From: a virus
Length of the DNA: 64,000 bases
Reading direction: 5' to 3' (one strand)
Virus record (IMG/VR): IMGVR_UViG_3300037225_000932
Location: 62,001-126,000 of that record
A program made the position numbers and the translations under genes. The notes below the pieces were generated by a model. The model made no database searches, was not told where the DNA came from, and saw only the letters and a program-made list of their open reading frames with translations. This document shows positions 53,451-59,100 of this stretch, one piece after another (positions within the stretch are counted from its first letter, which is position 1; each line of letters starts with the position of its first letter).

Positions 53451-53660
53451 TTAGGATAAAGCCTTTTCGATGGCTTTCCTTCCCTTCTCAGTCACAATGT
53501 ATCCATGTTGATTGATGAGAAAATTCTCAGAAAGATTAAGAAAGCCATTAGCGAGCATGTCTTGGAAGAGTTGAGACCCTAATCGGTAAGAAGGATCGGC
53601 GATAAAAGCACTCAATTCTTCTGCTTCATATTCCGTTATGTCGTTTCTGGTGTTCTTCAT
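53451..53660 (-). CDS. Winged-helix-like small protein, 69 aa, leaderless
   Basis: 'EYEAEELSAFIADPSYRLGS' and 'NQHGYIVTEKGRKAIEKAL' have a wing-and-helix pattern. It is paralogous to the 70-aa gene at 54775 (shared E-A-x-E-L and P-x-Y blocks). ATG exactly 5 nt after TTCTAAA. Confidence 0.7.
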   Translation of the reverse strand: MKNTRNDITEYEAEELSAFIADPSYRLGSQLFQDMLANGFLNLSENFLINQHGYIVTEKGRKAIEKALS

Positions 53661-53665
53661 GATGA

Positions 53666-53692
53666 TTTAGAACTTATTAGATTATTTCAGGG
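53666..53692 (-). promoter_or_regulatory. Box promoter copy 12 (69-aa gene), leaderless class
   Basis: CCCTGAAATAATC, then AATAAGTTCTAAA. The upstream gene stops inside the first box (CTG AAA TAA). Confidence 0.8.
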
Positions 53693-54302
53693 TAATTTCG
53701 ACCGTTACGAAACCGACATTATCTCCAAGACTACCATCGCTATCATTCCCTCTTAGTTCTAAAAGACCATCCTTTTCGACTGTCAAAAGATATTCCTTGC
53801 CGATTACAAAATGTTCTCCACCGGCAACCCTTCCAATTAAAGGAAAACCATCTGGCCCAGTCATTTTATCAGGACCGGCTGAAGACCATCTCCCAGTAGC
53901 TGAAAAATGAAGTTTTTGCCCTTTTCGTACCAGTCCGACCTTTTGCCATGCCTTATTCGCCTCTACTCTAAAAGTTATATGTCTGTTTGGCCCGTCATCC
54001 AAAAGAGAGATTTCTATCTCAAGTTGCTGTTTAAGAGTTGAGAGTTTTGTTATCTCAGTTGTATCTGCCGTTTTGGCAGCTTCAGTAATACCAGCATCTA
54101 TAGCAATCAAGAGTTGTCGTTTAGCAGCGAGACAACTTTGCCGGTAGGCTTTCTCTGCCGCGTCGATGGCTTTCTGGGCCGTTTGGAGAGAAGCCTTGAT
54201 TCTGGAGGACTTCGGGGCGTCCGATGCGTCTGGGGTAATCGTAGAGGCACTGGAGACAACTGCGAAAACGAGCAAAATTGCGAGTAAAATGGAAGTGCGC
54301 AT
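53682..54302 (-). CDS. Exported lectin-like protein, 206 aa
   Basis: Signal peptide 'MRTSILLAILLVFAVVSSAS' followed by a coiled coil (about 30-95). The C-terminal 100 residues ('GQKLHFSATGRWSSAGP', 'FPLIGRVAGGEHFVIG', 'GLLELRGNDSDGSLGDNVG') match the PA-IL/LecA-like galactose-binding beta domain. Related proteins are frequent in Planctomycetes, a possible host hint. Leader 28 nt with AGGAG. Confidence 0.7.
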   Translation of the reverse strand: MRTSILLAILLVFAVVSSASTITPDASDAPKSSRIKASLQTAQKAIDAAEKAYRQSCLAAKRQLLIAIDAGITEAAKTADTTEITKLSTLKQQLEIEISLLDDGPNRHITFRVEANKAWQKVGLVRKGQKLHFSATGRWSSAGPDKMTGPDGFPLIGRVAGGEHFVIGKEYLLTVEKDGLLELRGNDSDGSLGDNVGFVTVEITLK

Positions 54303-54330
54303 AGATAAACTCCTTAGTATAAGACAGGAG

Positions 54331-54358
54331 TTTAGAACTTTATAGTCAAAAATCAGGG
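54331..54358 (-). promoter_or_regulatory. Box promoter copy 13 (lectin-like gene)
   Basis: CCCTGATTTTTGAC, then TATAAAGTTCTAAA; 28-nt leader. Confidence 0.8.
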
Positions 54359-54404
54359 CAAAAAAAAGAAAAAAGGGGATAACCGACTATAAGCCGGTTG
54401 GAAA

Positions 54405-54695
54405 TCACTCACAGGGAACAGAGACCTTACCCTCTGTTGAATGATACCAACGGGCCGCAAAGATACGCATAGCGAGCATTAAAGATCCTTCCCCATATTT
54501 CTCTTCAATTTCCTTCTGAATTGCCTTATAGTCGCCATTACTGGCGGCGAAATGACGCCCAATGAGATTATTGATATCCCACGCTTCTCGATAGGTAATC
54601 ATTGAACGACGAGCAGAGCCAGGAAAACGTTGCCGGGGATTTTCTCCCGTATCCGAGCCGGCGGGGTCCGTAATTTTTCTTGTATCTATAAACAT
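54405..54695 (-). CDS. Unknown protein, 96 aa
   Basis: ATG 54695 chosen because AAAGGAAAAC is well placed; an upstream TTG frame only includes that site. 'YREAWDINNLIGRHFAAS', 'IQKEIEEKYGEGSLMLAMRI' are helices. Terminator hairpin AACCG/CGGTT follows at about 54381-54400. Confidence 0.7.
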   Translation of the reverse strand: MFIDTRKITDPAGSDTGENPRQRFPGSARRSMITYREAWDINNLIGRHFAASNGDYKAIQKEIEEKYGEGSLMLAMRIFAARWYHSTEGKVSVPCE

Positions 54696-54716
54696 AGCTC
54701 GTTTTCCTTTCAAGAA

Positions 54717-54743
54717 ATTAGAACTTTATTTGATTTATCAGGG
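54717..54743 (-). promoter_or_regulatory. Box promoter copy 14 (96-aa gene)
   Basis: CCCTGATAAATC, then AATAAAGTTCTAAT. Confidence 0.8.
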
Positions 54744-54774
54744 TATTTATTTTTTGCGCAAAAAAAATCGCTTT

Positions 54775-54987
54775 TTAAGCGATTGCGATAGCCATAGCGA
54801 TTTTTCCAAGTTCTGTGACGAATGGGACTTGGAATGGAACTTGACCATTAAAGCCAATGTAGTCCCTCGCCGCGAAGAAGTTAGTCATCGAACTACTCAA
54901 AATATACTTAGGATTTTTCAGAAGCTCCTTTAGTTCGCTGGCCTCACAACTCGTTAAATCTTCGCGGCTGTTTTGATTTTCTGTCAT
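54775..54987 (-). CDS. Small protein, 70 aa, paralogue of 53451 gene, leaderless
   Basis: 'SCEASELKELLKNPKYILSS' aligns with 'EYEAEELSAFIADPSYRLGS' of the 69-aa protein and the following helix matches as well, but the wing differs ('VPFQVPFVTELGKIAM'). ATG exactly 5 nt after TTCTAAA. Terminator AATCGCTT/AAGCGATT at 54768-54784 overlaps the stop. Confidence 0.7.
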   Translation of the reverse strand: MTENQNSREDLTSCEASELKELLKNPKYILSSSMTNFFAARDYIGFNGQVPFQVPFVTELGKIAMAIAIA

Positions 54988-54992
54988 ACTTT

Positions 54993-55019
54993 TTTAGAAC
55001 TTTATTCGATTTATCAGGG
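54993..55019 (-). promoter_or_regulatory. Box promoter copy 15 (70-aa gene), leaderless class
   Basis: CCCTGATAAATCG, then AATAAAGTTCTAAA; ATG after 5 nt. Confidence 0.85.
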
Positions 55020-55032
55020 AGTTTATTTTTGC

Positions 55033-55209
55033 ACAAAAAAAACCCGCCGTCAGGTTCGCATCCTGAGCCAGGCGGGACACCGGACTCTCAATAGTTTCGG
55101 AAGGGCGTGTTGCCGGTAAACAACCGTTCCTACTGCCTTGACATTCTTGGCGGAAGACCCTTACGATAAAAGGCAGACTCTCGCGGGTTGGCCTCTTCCG
55201 TGCTTTCAA
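55033..55209 (-). ncRNA. RNA-6: 16S 5'-end-like sequence and H-type pseudoknot
   Basis: About 175 nt. CGGAAGA (55194-55200) pairs with TCTTCCG (55151-55157) and CTGCCTT (55170-55176) with AAGGCAG (55133-55139); these cross, making a pseudoknot with two 7-bp stems. Further 3', AUUGAGAGU is followed by CCUGGCUCAGGAUG (55059-55072), AAC and GGCGG, the order of the 16S rRNA start (GAGAGUUUGAUCCUGGCUCAG...). It ends in CCCGCC/GGCGGG with T8. An ORF across the terminator is rejected. Confidence 0.7.
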
Positions 55210-55212
55210 TCC

Positions 55213-55239
55213 TTTAGAACTTTTTTGTAGATTTCGGGG
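55213..55239 (-). promoter_or_regulatory. Box promoter copy 16 (RNA-6)
   Basis: CCCCGAAATCTAC, then AAAAAAGTTCTAAA. Confidence 0.75.
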
Positions 55240-55255
55240 AGATTATTTTTTGCGC

Positions 55256-55486
55256 AAAAAAAACCCCGCAAAACAGCGGGGCCTTTTCATAATTTCCCAA
55301 TGAATCAGAATATTAAACCCGGAATGTATTTTTGTTTGGGGGGGGAACTACGGCCAATCCATGCCTTGCTCCTTTTATATTCATTCTACAGTTAGCCTTT
55401 TCTTTTCAATTAGCTTTCTTCTGAAATGGGGGGTTTTAGTTCTTAATAGGGCACCTCACTTTCATTACATTATCTATATTACTCTT
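55256..55486 (-). ncRNA. RNA-7: A-rich RNA with C-runs
   Basis: About 230 nt without a convincing ORF; AAAAGGAGCAAGGC precedes a 4-codon ATG-stop. Runs of C6 and C8 (55336-55343 on the opposite strand is G8) stand out. The terminator CCCCGC/GCGGGG with T8 is strong (55258-55282). No rRNA match seen. Confidence 0.5.
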
Positions 55487-55487
55487 G

Positions 55488-55514
55488 TTTAGAACTTATT
55501 GAGTTTTTTCAGGG
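55488..55514 (-). promoter_or_regulatory. Box promoter copy 17 (RNA-7)
   Basis: CCCTGAAAAAACTC, then AATAAGTTCTAAA. The stop codon of the next gene upstream is the TAA of AATAAGTT. Confidence 0.8.
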
Positions 55515-55696
55515 AGATTTCGCTTCTTTTCTTCCGACTCCAGAAATGCGACAACGAAAGCCTCATTTGCTAGATTATGACGGAAACCATTTGGCATAAC
55601 AACTACAATTACGCCATTAGCTTCCGGAAAACAAGGCACTGGCTTACCCGTTTTGCGGGCAATCTTAAAGGCGTGATCTTCATTTGTGAATTCCAT
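55496..55696 (-). CDS. Unknown protein, 66 aa, leaderless
   Basis: 'VPCFPEANGVIVVVMPNGFR' forms a beta pair followed by 'NEAFVVAFLESEEKKRN'. ATG exactly 5 nt after TTCTAAA. It ends inside the box pair of copy 17 ('LPEKTQ' encoded by the boxes), so coding and promoter overlap. Confidence 0.65.
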   Translation of the reverse strand: MEFTNEDHAFKIARKTGKPVPCFPEANGVIVVVMPNGFRHNLANEAFVVAFLESEEKKRNLPEKTQ

Positions 55697-55701
55697 GATA
55701 T

Positions 55702-55728
55702 TTTAGAACTTTATTAAAATTATCAGGG
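55702..55728 (-). promoter_or_regulatory. Box promoter copy 18 (66-aa gene), leaderless class
   Basis: CCCTGATAATTTT, then AATAAAGTTCTAAA; ATG after 5 nt. Confidence 0.85.
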
Positions 55729-55738
55729 ACGAATTTAA

Positions 55739-55978
55739 TTACAATCTAGATGCCTCTTCTTTAGTAATCCCCATATCCGCCGTGATCCTGCGAAACAAAT
55801 TACAAACAGTAACAAGGAAAGAAGTATTATCACCAGCCACCAAACGAACCTCGACCGTGCCCTTATGATGAACGGACAAAACCTCAACTAATACCCACAA
55901 CACTCCAAGGTTATATCCAACCTCCAAGAAGTAATGTCCACCAGGGATAACCCTAGTTTGATGAATGTAATTGACCAT
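55739..55978 (-). CDS. Unknown beta-rich protein, 79 aa
   Basis: 'GGHYFLEVGYNLGVLWVLVE' and 'HHKGTVEVRLVAGDNTSFLV' are beta strands, then a helix 'VCNLFRRITADMGITKEE'. AAAGGAAC precedes ATG; leader 23 nt. Confidence 0.7.
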   Translation of the reverse strand: MVNYIHQTRVIPGGHYFLEVGYNLGVLWVLVEVLSVHHKGTVEVRLVAGDNTSFLVTVCNLFRRITADMGITKEEASRL

Positions 55979-56001
55979 TTTTGTTCCTTTTTCGTTATTC
56001 G

Positions 56002-56028
56002 TTTAGAACTTTATTAAAATTATCAGGG
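56002..56028 (-). promoter_or_regulatory. Box promoter copy 19 (79-aa gene)
   Basis: CCCTGATAATTTT, then AATAAAGTTCTAAA. TGA of the first box is the stop of the 31-aa gene. Confidence 0.85.
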
Positions 56029-56118
56029 GAAACGAAATCCCCAATAATATGCCAATAAAGCCATAAGAGAAAAAACGAGAGCAAGAAGAATGAATTGACG
56101 AGAAATGTAAGTCCTCAT
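56023..56118 (-). CDS. Single-pass membrane microprotein, 31 aa
   Basis: Too short for usual gene calling. 'FILLALVFSLMALLAYYWGF' is one transmembrane helix, with a basic N-terminus 'MRTYISRQ'. ATG is 6 nt after the TTCTACA box, no Shine-Dalgarno, and the stop is the TGA of CCCTGA of copy 19. Promoter, start and stop fit the array, which supports it. Confidence 0.6.
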   Translation of the reverse strand: MRTYISRQFILLALVFSLMALLAYYWGFRFP

Positions 56119-56124
56119 AGAGAG

Positions 56125-56151
56125 TGTAGAACTTTATGAAAAAAATCAGGG
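56125..56151 (-). promoter_or_regulatory. Box promoter copy 20 (31-aa gene), leaderless class
   Basis: CCCTGATTTTTTTC, then ATAAAGTTCTACA; ATG after 6 nt. Confidence 0.75.
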
Positions 56152-56165
56152 AGATTATTTTTGCG

Positions 56166-56315
56166 CAAAAAAAATAAAGAAGAGACATCAACTGTCTCTT
56201 CTTTATAAGAAAAAGACTTTTTATCTAAATACCGGGCAAACGATAAATGATAAAAGTTTTGCCCAGTCAGGAGGCTGGAATACTTCCAGGTCTGACTGCC
56301 TTTTTCTTTACAATC
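56166..56315 (-). ncRNA. RNA-8: three-hairpin RNA
   Basis: Well-defined structure: CAGTCAG(AC)CTGGAA-GTA-TTCCAG(CCTC)CTGACTG, then GGGCAAA/TTTGCCC, then a 12-bp terminator AAAGAAGAGACA/TGTCTCTTCTTT with T8. About 150 nt, no ORF. No family recognised. Confidence 0.75.
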
Positions 56316-56316
56316 G

Positions 56317-56343
56317 TTTAGAACTTTATTTATTTTATCAGGG
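56317..56343 (-). promoter_or_regulatory. Box promoter copy 21 (RNA-8)
   Basis: CCCTGATAAAATA, then AATAAAGTTCTAAA. Confidence 0.85.
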
Positions 56344-56361
56344 AGAATAATTTTGGCCAAT

Positions 56362-56395
56362 AAAATACTCTCCCTTGCTATCAGGAGAGTATCTT
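56362..56395 (-). terminator. Terminator after 165-aa gene
   Basis: ATACTCTCC pairs with GGGAGAGTAT, followed by TTTTATT. Confidence 0.85.
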
Positions 56396-56427
56396 CTCTT
56401 TTCTTTAGTTTTCCTCAGTTTTGCTTC

Positions 56428-56925
56428 TTAGTCAGCGTTGAAAATCTCTTCGCCCTGGGCCAGCGTGCCGGCCAGGTCGGCTTCCGTAGCATCAGAGACG
56501 CCCGCGTCCGCTTCCGTCATCGCCGGGCTCGGAGCCGGAGCGATAGTCGGGGCCAAAGGCTCGACCGTTCCGACATTCGCAGTCGCCGGAGCAGTCGCCG
56601 GAGTCTCCGTCTTGGGCTTGGGGATAGGCTTGGCGTTCAGCATCGAAGCTAAGGCGGTGAGCTCTTCAGTGCTGAGAGCGAGGGTGGCCAGCTTAGCCTT
56701 GACGTTCGCCTGGGTCTCGGCAGCCTTGAACTGGGGCAGATCGGCCGTGCCGTTCAGAATGCCGACTTCGCGGCAAATCCAGGTAACGCCGGCTTCTGCC
56801 ATCTTCGCCATATCGGCGATGATGCCGCCGGCCTTATCCTTATCATCGACGATACCCTGGAAAGTCTCGATATCCCGATGCCCGCGACCAACCGAAATCT
56901 TGCTCTGCGTAAAAATCCCAAACAT
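56428..56925 (-). CDS. GC-rich Ala/Pro/Thr-tailed protein, 165 aa (paralogue of 63078 gene)
   Basis: Residues 70-105 'LPQFKAAETQANVKAKLATL' and 'LSTEELTALASMLNAK' align with 'LPAYKAEQDKLALQKKLDDL' and 'LTPDQLAVLAKMLKEK' of the gene at 63078. The tail is Pro/Ala/Thr repeats. GC content is far above neighbours. The leader (40 nt, TTTTAGGAAAGGATACGAAA) is also shared with that paralogue. Function unknown. Confidence 0.75.
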   Translation of the reverse strand: MFGIFTQSKISVGRGHRDIETFQGIVDDKDKAGGIIADMAKMAEAGVTWICREVGILNGTADLPQFKAAETQANVKAKLATLALSTEELTALASMLNAKPIPKPKTETPATAPATANVGTVEPLAPTIAPAPSPAMTEADAGVSDATEADLAGTLAQGEEIFNAD

Positions 56926-56965
56926 TTTCGTATCCTTTCCTAAAAGTGGTTTATCGTTACAGTAG

Positions 56966-56993
56966 TTTAGAACTTTATGGCTGATTTTCGGGG
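56966..56993 (-). promoter_or_regulatory. Box promoter copy 22 (165-aa gene)
   Basis: CCCCGAAAATCAGC, then CATAAAGTTCTAAA; 40-nt conserved leader. Confidence 0.8.
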
Positions 56994-57000
56994 AGAATTA

Positions 57001-57225
57001 CTATCTGTCTTTTTTCAAGATACTAGCAGCGTATGACCTTGGAATATTATGTAATTCCATGCCAAAATCACAAAAAGACAAACGAGAATGAGTAAAAACA
57101 GAAATCCTATCGCCTATCGAGGTTCGATATTCCTTAAACAAAAGAATACCGTTTCGATAGATTTTCGTTACATTCTGTCCTTTTACGGAAGAAAAACCCA
57201 TCGGCATTTCTACAGTTCTGTTCAT
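57001..57225 (-). CDS. Unknown protein, 74 aa, leaderless
   Basis: 'TVEMPMGFSSVKGQNVTKIY', 'LLFKEYRTSIGDRISVFTHS' suggest a beta-rich fold. ATG exactly 5 nt after TTCTAAA, no ribosome site. Confidence 0.7.
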   Translation of the reverse strand: MNRTVEMPMGFSSVKGQNVTKIYRNGILLFKEYRTSIGDRISVFTHSRLSFCDFGMELHNIPRSYAASILKKDR

Positions 57226-57230
57226 AATGA

Positions 57231-57257
57231 TTTAGAACTTTATTAGATTTATCAGGG
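57231..57257 (-). promoter_or_regulatory. Box promoter copy 23 (74-aa gene), leaderless class
   Basis: CCCTGATAAATCT, then AATAAAGTTCTAAA; ATG after 5 nt. Confidence 0.85.
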
Positions 57258-57269
57258 AAGAAAAATTGC

Positions 57270-57296
57270 CCTGATATTTCCATTTAATATGTAAAG
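57270..57296. repeat. CCTGATATTTC..ATTTAATATGTAAA repeat
   Basis: Read on +, CCTGATATTTCCATTTAATATGTAAA. The same sequence with one change lies at 53009-53034 (CTATTT). Both lie beside a box pair (copies 23 and 9), pointing the other way. A looser copy is at 50641-50665. Possible second promoter class or operator. Confidence 0.6.
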
Positions 57297-57310
57297 CAGT
57301 ATTTACCCAA

Positions 57311-57520
57311 TTAACTTGGATAAAATCCAGTTGCCTTGTTAAAACAAAATCCATCAGCAACACATTTTGTAAACTTATAAACAATAATCTCTTGGCCTGT
57401 TGGAGAAAAATAACCAATTTGATATCCATTTCTCCAATCTGAATAGATTTTGCCCTTCATTCCCAAAATCTTATCCAGATATGCTTTTGCCTCTTCTAAT
57501 GTATCAAAGTCCTCTTTCAT
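57311..57520 (-). CDS. Unknown protein, 69 aa, leaderless
   Basis: 'FDTLEEAKAYLDKILGMKGK' helix, then 'YQIGYFSPTGQEIIVYKFTK' beta strands. ATG exactly 5 nt after the TTCTGAT box. No family recognised. Confidence 0.7.
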   Translation of the reverse strand: MKEDFDTLEEAKAYLDKILGMKGKIYSDWRNGYQIGYFSPTGQEIIVYKFTKCVADGFCFNKATGFYPS

Positions 57521-57525
57521 ATAAT

Positions 57526-57552
57526 ATCAGAACTTTATTAGATTTATCAGGG
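57526..57552 (-). promoter_or_regulatory. Box promoter copy 24 (69-aa gene), leaderless class
   Basis: CCCTGATAAATCT, then AATAAAGTTCTGAT; ATG after 5 nt. Confidence 0.8.
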
Positions 57553-57567
57553 AAATAATTTTTTCGC

Positions 57568-57726
57568 AAAAAAAAGAGAGCCCCTTACTCGTTTCCTGAA
57601 GCAACAGGAAACTTTTAGAGGCTTGCTTCATCCCTAAAAATCGCAGCACATTCGCCAGCTTAATCAGGGAAGTCTCTTTATAGTCCTAGAGTATCTAAAC
57701 TGTTCGGACTATCATTTGTCTGAAAT
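57568..57726 (-). ncRNA. RNA-9: hairpin RNA resembling the 16S 790 loop
   Basis: A stem ATAGTCC/GGACTAT encloses AACAGUUUAGAUACUCUAG (57680-57704 on +). 16S rRNA helix 24 reads AACAGGAUUAGAUACCCUGG before its own GUAGUCC, so loop and flank correspond with few changes. Downstream are GTTTCCTG/CAGGAAAC and GAGAGCC..GGCTCTC stems and a T8 tract. No ORF. Confidence 0.65.
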
Positions 57727-57727
57727 A

Positions 57728-57754
57728 TTTAGAACTTATTGGAAAAATTCAGGG
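57728..57754 (-). promoter_or_regulatory. Box promoter copy 25 (RNA-9)
   Basis: CCCTGAATTTTTCC, then AATAAGTTCTAAA. Confidence 0.8.
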
Positions 57755-57759
57755 AGAAC

Positions 57760-57960
57760 TTAGTGGCTTTCTCCCCTATACTTGCGGATTTTCTTTGGCC
57801 GATTGATCATCTTTGGGCGAGTGTGCGAACCTGTCCGGTCCTTTGACATTCGCTTACCTAAAAGCCTCAAATCGTAAGCTTCCTGGGCTTTTGGAGAAAT
57901 AAGACCAGAAAAAGGAGAAAGAATTGACAAATAGCCAGAAGTCTTATCGAGTGTTTTCAT
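57760..57960 (-). CDS. Basic protein, 66 aa, leaderless
   Basis: 'LSILSPFSGLISPKAQEAYD' then a very basic end 'HTRPKMINRPKKIRKYRG'. ATG exactly 5 nt after TTCTAAA. May bind RNA or DNA; no family recognised. Confidence 0.65.
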   Translation of the reverse strand: MKTLDKTSGYLSILSPFSGLISPKAQEAYDLRLLGKRMSKDRTGSHTRPKMINRPKKIRKYRGESH

Positions 57961-57965
57961 ATTGG

Positions 57966-57992
57966 TTTAGAACTTATTAGAGATTTTCAGGG
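57966..57992 (-). promoter_or_regulatory. Box promoter copy 26 (66-aa basic gene), leaderless class
   Basis: CCCTGAAAATCTC, then TAATAAGTTCTAAA; ATG after 5 nt. Confidence 0.8.
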
Positions 57993-58007
57993 AGAAAAAT
58001 TATGAAC

Positions 58008-58041
58008 AAAAAAAATCTCACAAACCGTCGTTTGTGAGAGA
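58008..58041 (-). terminator. Terminator after 55-aa gene
   Basis: CTCACAAAC pairs with GTTTGTGAG around CGTC, followed on the minus strand by T8. A second GAGGAC/GTCCTC hairpin lies just ahead at 58042-58062. Confidence 0.9.
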
Positions 58042-58087
58042 GGACATCTTATAGTCCTCAGTAGTATATTTAGTTTTTTTGAGGATT

Positions 58088-58255
58088 TTAATCCTCATTC
58101 GTCACAATTTGTTCCTTCTTAACGATACGAAGGCTAGTGCCGTCCGACTTCTCGACAGCCACTTCCTTGCCCTTCGGGTCTCGCCAACCGCAAACCCGCA
58201 TCGGAGCCGACAACGTTCCGTTACCCTCATTCACTCGAACCAAAGTCTCAGCCAT
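58088..58255 (-). CDS. Small beta protein, 55 aa
   Basis: Below usual length cut-offs. 'VRVNEGNGTLSAPMRVCGWR' and 'KEVAVEKSDGTSLRIVKKEQ' are regular beta hairpins. The leader (31 nt) carries GGAAAGGATACGAAA, shared with other genes of the array, and a terminator follows. Higher GC than the left half. Confidence 0.7.
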   Translation of the reverse strand: MAETLVRVNEGNGTLSAPMRVCGWRDPKGKEVAVEKSDGTSLRIVKKEQIVTNED

Positions 58256-58286
58256 TTTCGTATCCTTTCCTTGTTGGTGTTGCTGT

Positions 58287-58313
58287 TTTAGAACTTTTTA
58301 GTTTTCTTCAGGG
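58287..58313 (-). promoter_or_regulatory. Box promoter copy 27 (55-aa gene)
   Basis: CCCTGAAGAAAAC, then TAAAAAGTTCTAAA. Confidence 0.8.
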
Positions 58314-58315
58314 AA

Positions 58316-58539
58316 AAGTAAATAGGTGTGCTATTACGCCAAAGGGAGGGGTTAAACCAGCAATTTCACCCTACGGGTCTTGCCCGCCTTGTCATCTTCC
58401 AAGCACCCTTTGCGAATTGTCGGCAACTACTGGTGAGTTTATGCCCATATTCGCATTGCTACAAAGGCTTGGAGACTACCCACTCATTAAAGATGGCTGC
58501 TTCTAAGCCTACTTCCTATTTTTCATTTTCCTTAACATT
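58316..58539 (-). ncRNA. RNA-10: 23S rRNA GTPase-associated-centre mimic
   Basis: About 220 nt from box copy 28. Positions 58512 down to 58487 read GUAGGCUUAGAAGCAGCC then AUCUUUAA. E. coli 23S 1057-1085 reads GAUGUUGGCUUAGAAGCAGCCAUC.., identical over GGCUUAGAAGCAGCCAUC (helix 43, with A1067 kept). The next bases GAGUGGGUAGUCUC parallel GAGUGCGUAAUAGCUC of helix 44, shortened. About 87 nt later GGAAGAUGACAAGGCGGGC (58400-58376) parallels the next 23S stretch GGAAGAUGUAACGGGGC, so order is kept. The 3' part has another GCGUAAUAGCACAC. No plausible ORF. The site is where L11, elongation factors and thiostrepton bind. Confidence 0.75.
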
Positions 58540-58541
58540 CT

Positions 58542-58568
58542 TTTAGAACTTCTTAGTTTTCTTCAGGG
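58542..58568 (-). promoter_or_regulatory. Box promoter copy 28 (RNA-10)
   Basis: CCCTGAAGAAAAC, then TAAGAAGTTCTAAA. The preceding gene's C-terminus lies in the first box. Confidence 0.8.
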
Positions 58569-58795
58569 GGATAACAAGATGTATTTGCGTTTTCCTTCCA
58601 TTCTTGCGCATTATTGGCAATAATGATGGGGACTTGCCTAGACGCCCAAATATGTCCATCAACTCCAATTCCAAACCACCGACGACCAATCCCAAAACCT
58701 TGATACTTAGTATAAATACCAATTTTGCTTTTTTCGTTCAAACAGACGCAACCAACCGGAATCTTATTTTCTTCATCACAATTAAAGGCTGACAT
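58553..58795 (-). CDS. Unknown protein, 80 aa
   Basis: 'KIPVGCVCLNEKSKIGIYTK' and 'FGIGRRWFGIGVDGHIWASR' are beta-rich with two Cys. It ends 'CYPPEEN', the last codons lying within box copy 28. AAAGGAAAAC precedes the ATG; leader 23 nt. Confidence 0.7.
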   Translation of the reverse strand: MSAFNCDEENKIPVGCVCLNEKSKIGIYTKYQGFGIGRRWFGIGVDGHIWASRQVPIIIANNAQEWKENANTSCYPPEEN

Positions 58796-58818
58796 TTTTA
58801 GTTTTCCTTTGTTGCTGT

Positions 58819-58845
58819 TTTAGAACTTTTTAGTTTTCTTCAGGG
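58819..58845 (-). promoter_or_regulatory. Box promoter copy 29 (80-aa gene)
   Basis: CCCTGAAGAAAAC, then TAAAAAGTTCTAAA, the same variant as copies 27 and 28. Confidence 0.8.
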
Positions 58846-58866
58846 GGAAAGATTTACTTATCAAAG

Positions 58867-59082
58867 TCAAAATAACTTGACTATCACTTTATCCCCAACC
58901 TTGAGATCTTTCCACCCGTTTTCTGACATGCTAAGATAAAGATAATATTCCTCAATTTCATCGTCAAGCTGGAGACAAACCGAATCAGGATCACCAAGTC
59001 CATCTCCGTGAATACCAACTTTAATTACCCTTGCGGTCATTTCTTTTACTGCGGGAGCCTGAAATGGATGATAACGTTTCAT
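58867..59082 (-). CDS. Unknown small beta-barrel-like protein, 71 aa
   Basis: 'MTARVIKVGIHGDGLGDPDS', 'EEYYLYLSMSENGWKDLKVG' and 'DKVIVKLF' look like an OB- or SH3-like barrel. AAAGGATAAA ribosome site, leader 18 nt. Confidence 0.7.
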   Translation of the reverse strand: MKRYHPFQAPAVKEMTARVIKVGIHGDGLGDPDSVCLQLDDEIEEYYLYLSMSENGWKDLKVGDKVIVKLF

Positions 59083-59100
59083 TGTTTTATCCTTTATTAC

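Noticed and set aside
56115-56360. ORFs on the minus strand containing 'PDKINKVLN' or 'FCAKI..' (also 52202, 54994, 57232, 56003)
   Set aside because: They are translations of the repeated box pair and GCGC palindrome and run through terminators and promoters.
57640-58340. Short resemblances of RNA-9 and RNA-10 to lacZ-alpha sequence (GCAGCACA, GCTATTACGCC)
   Set aside because: Only 8-12 nt words in a different arrangement; most likely chance.
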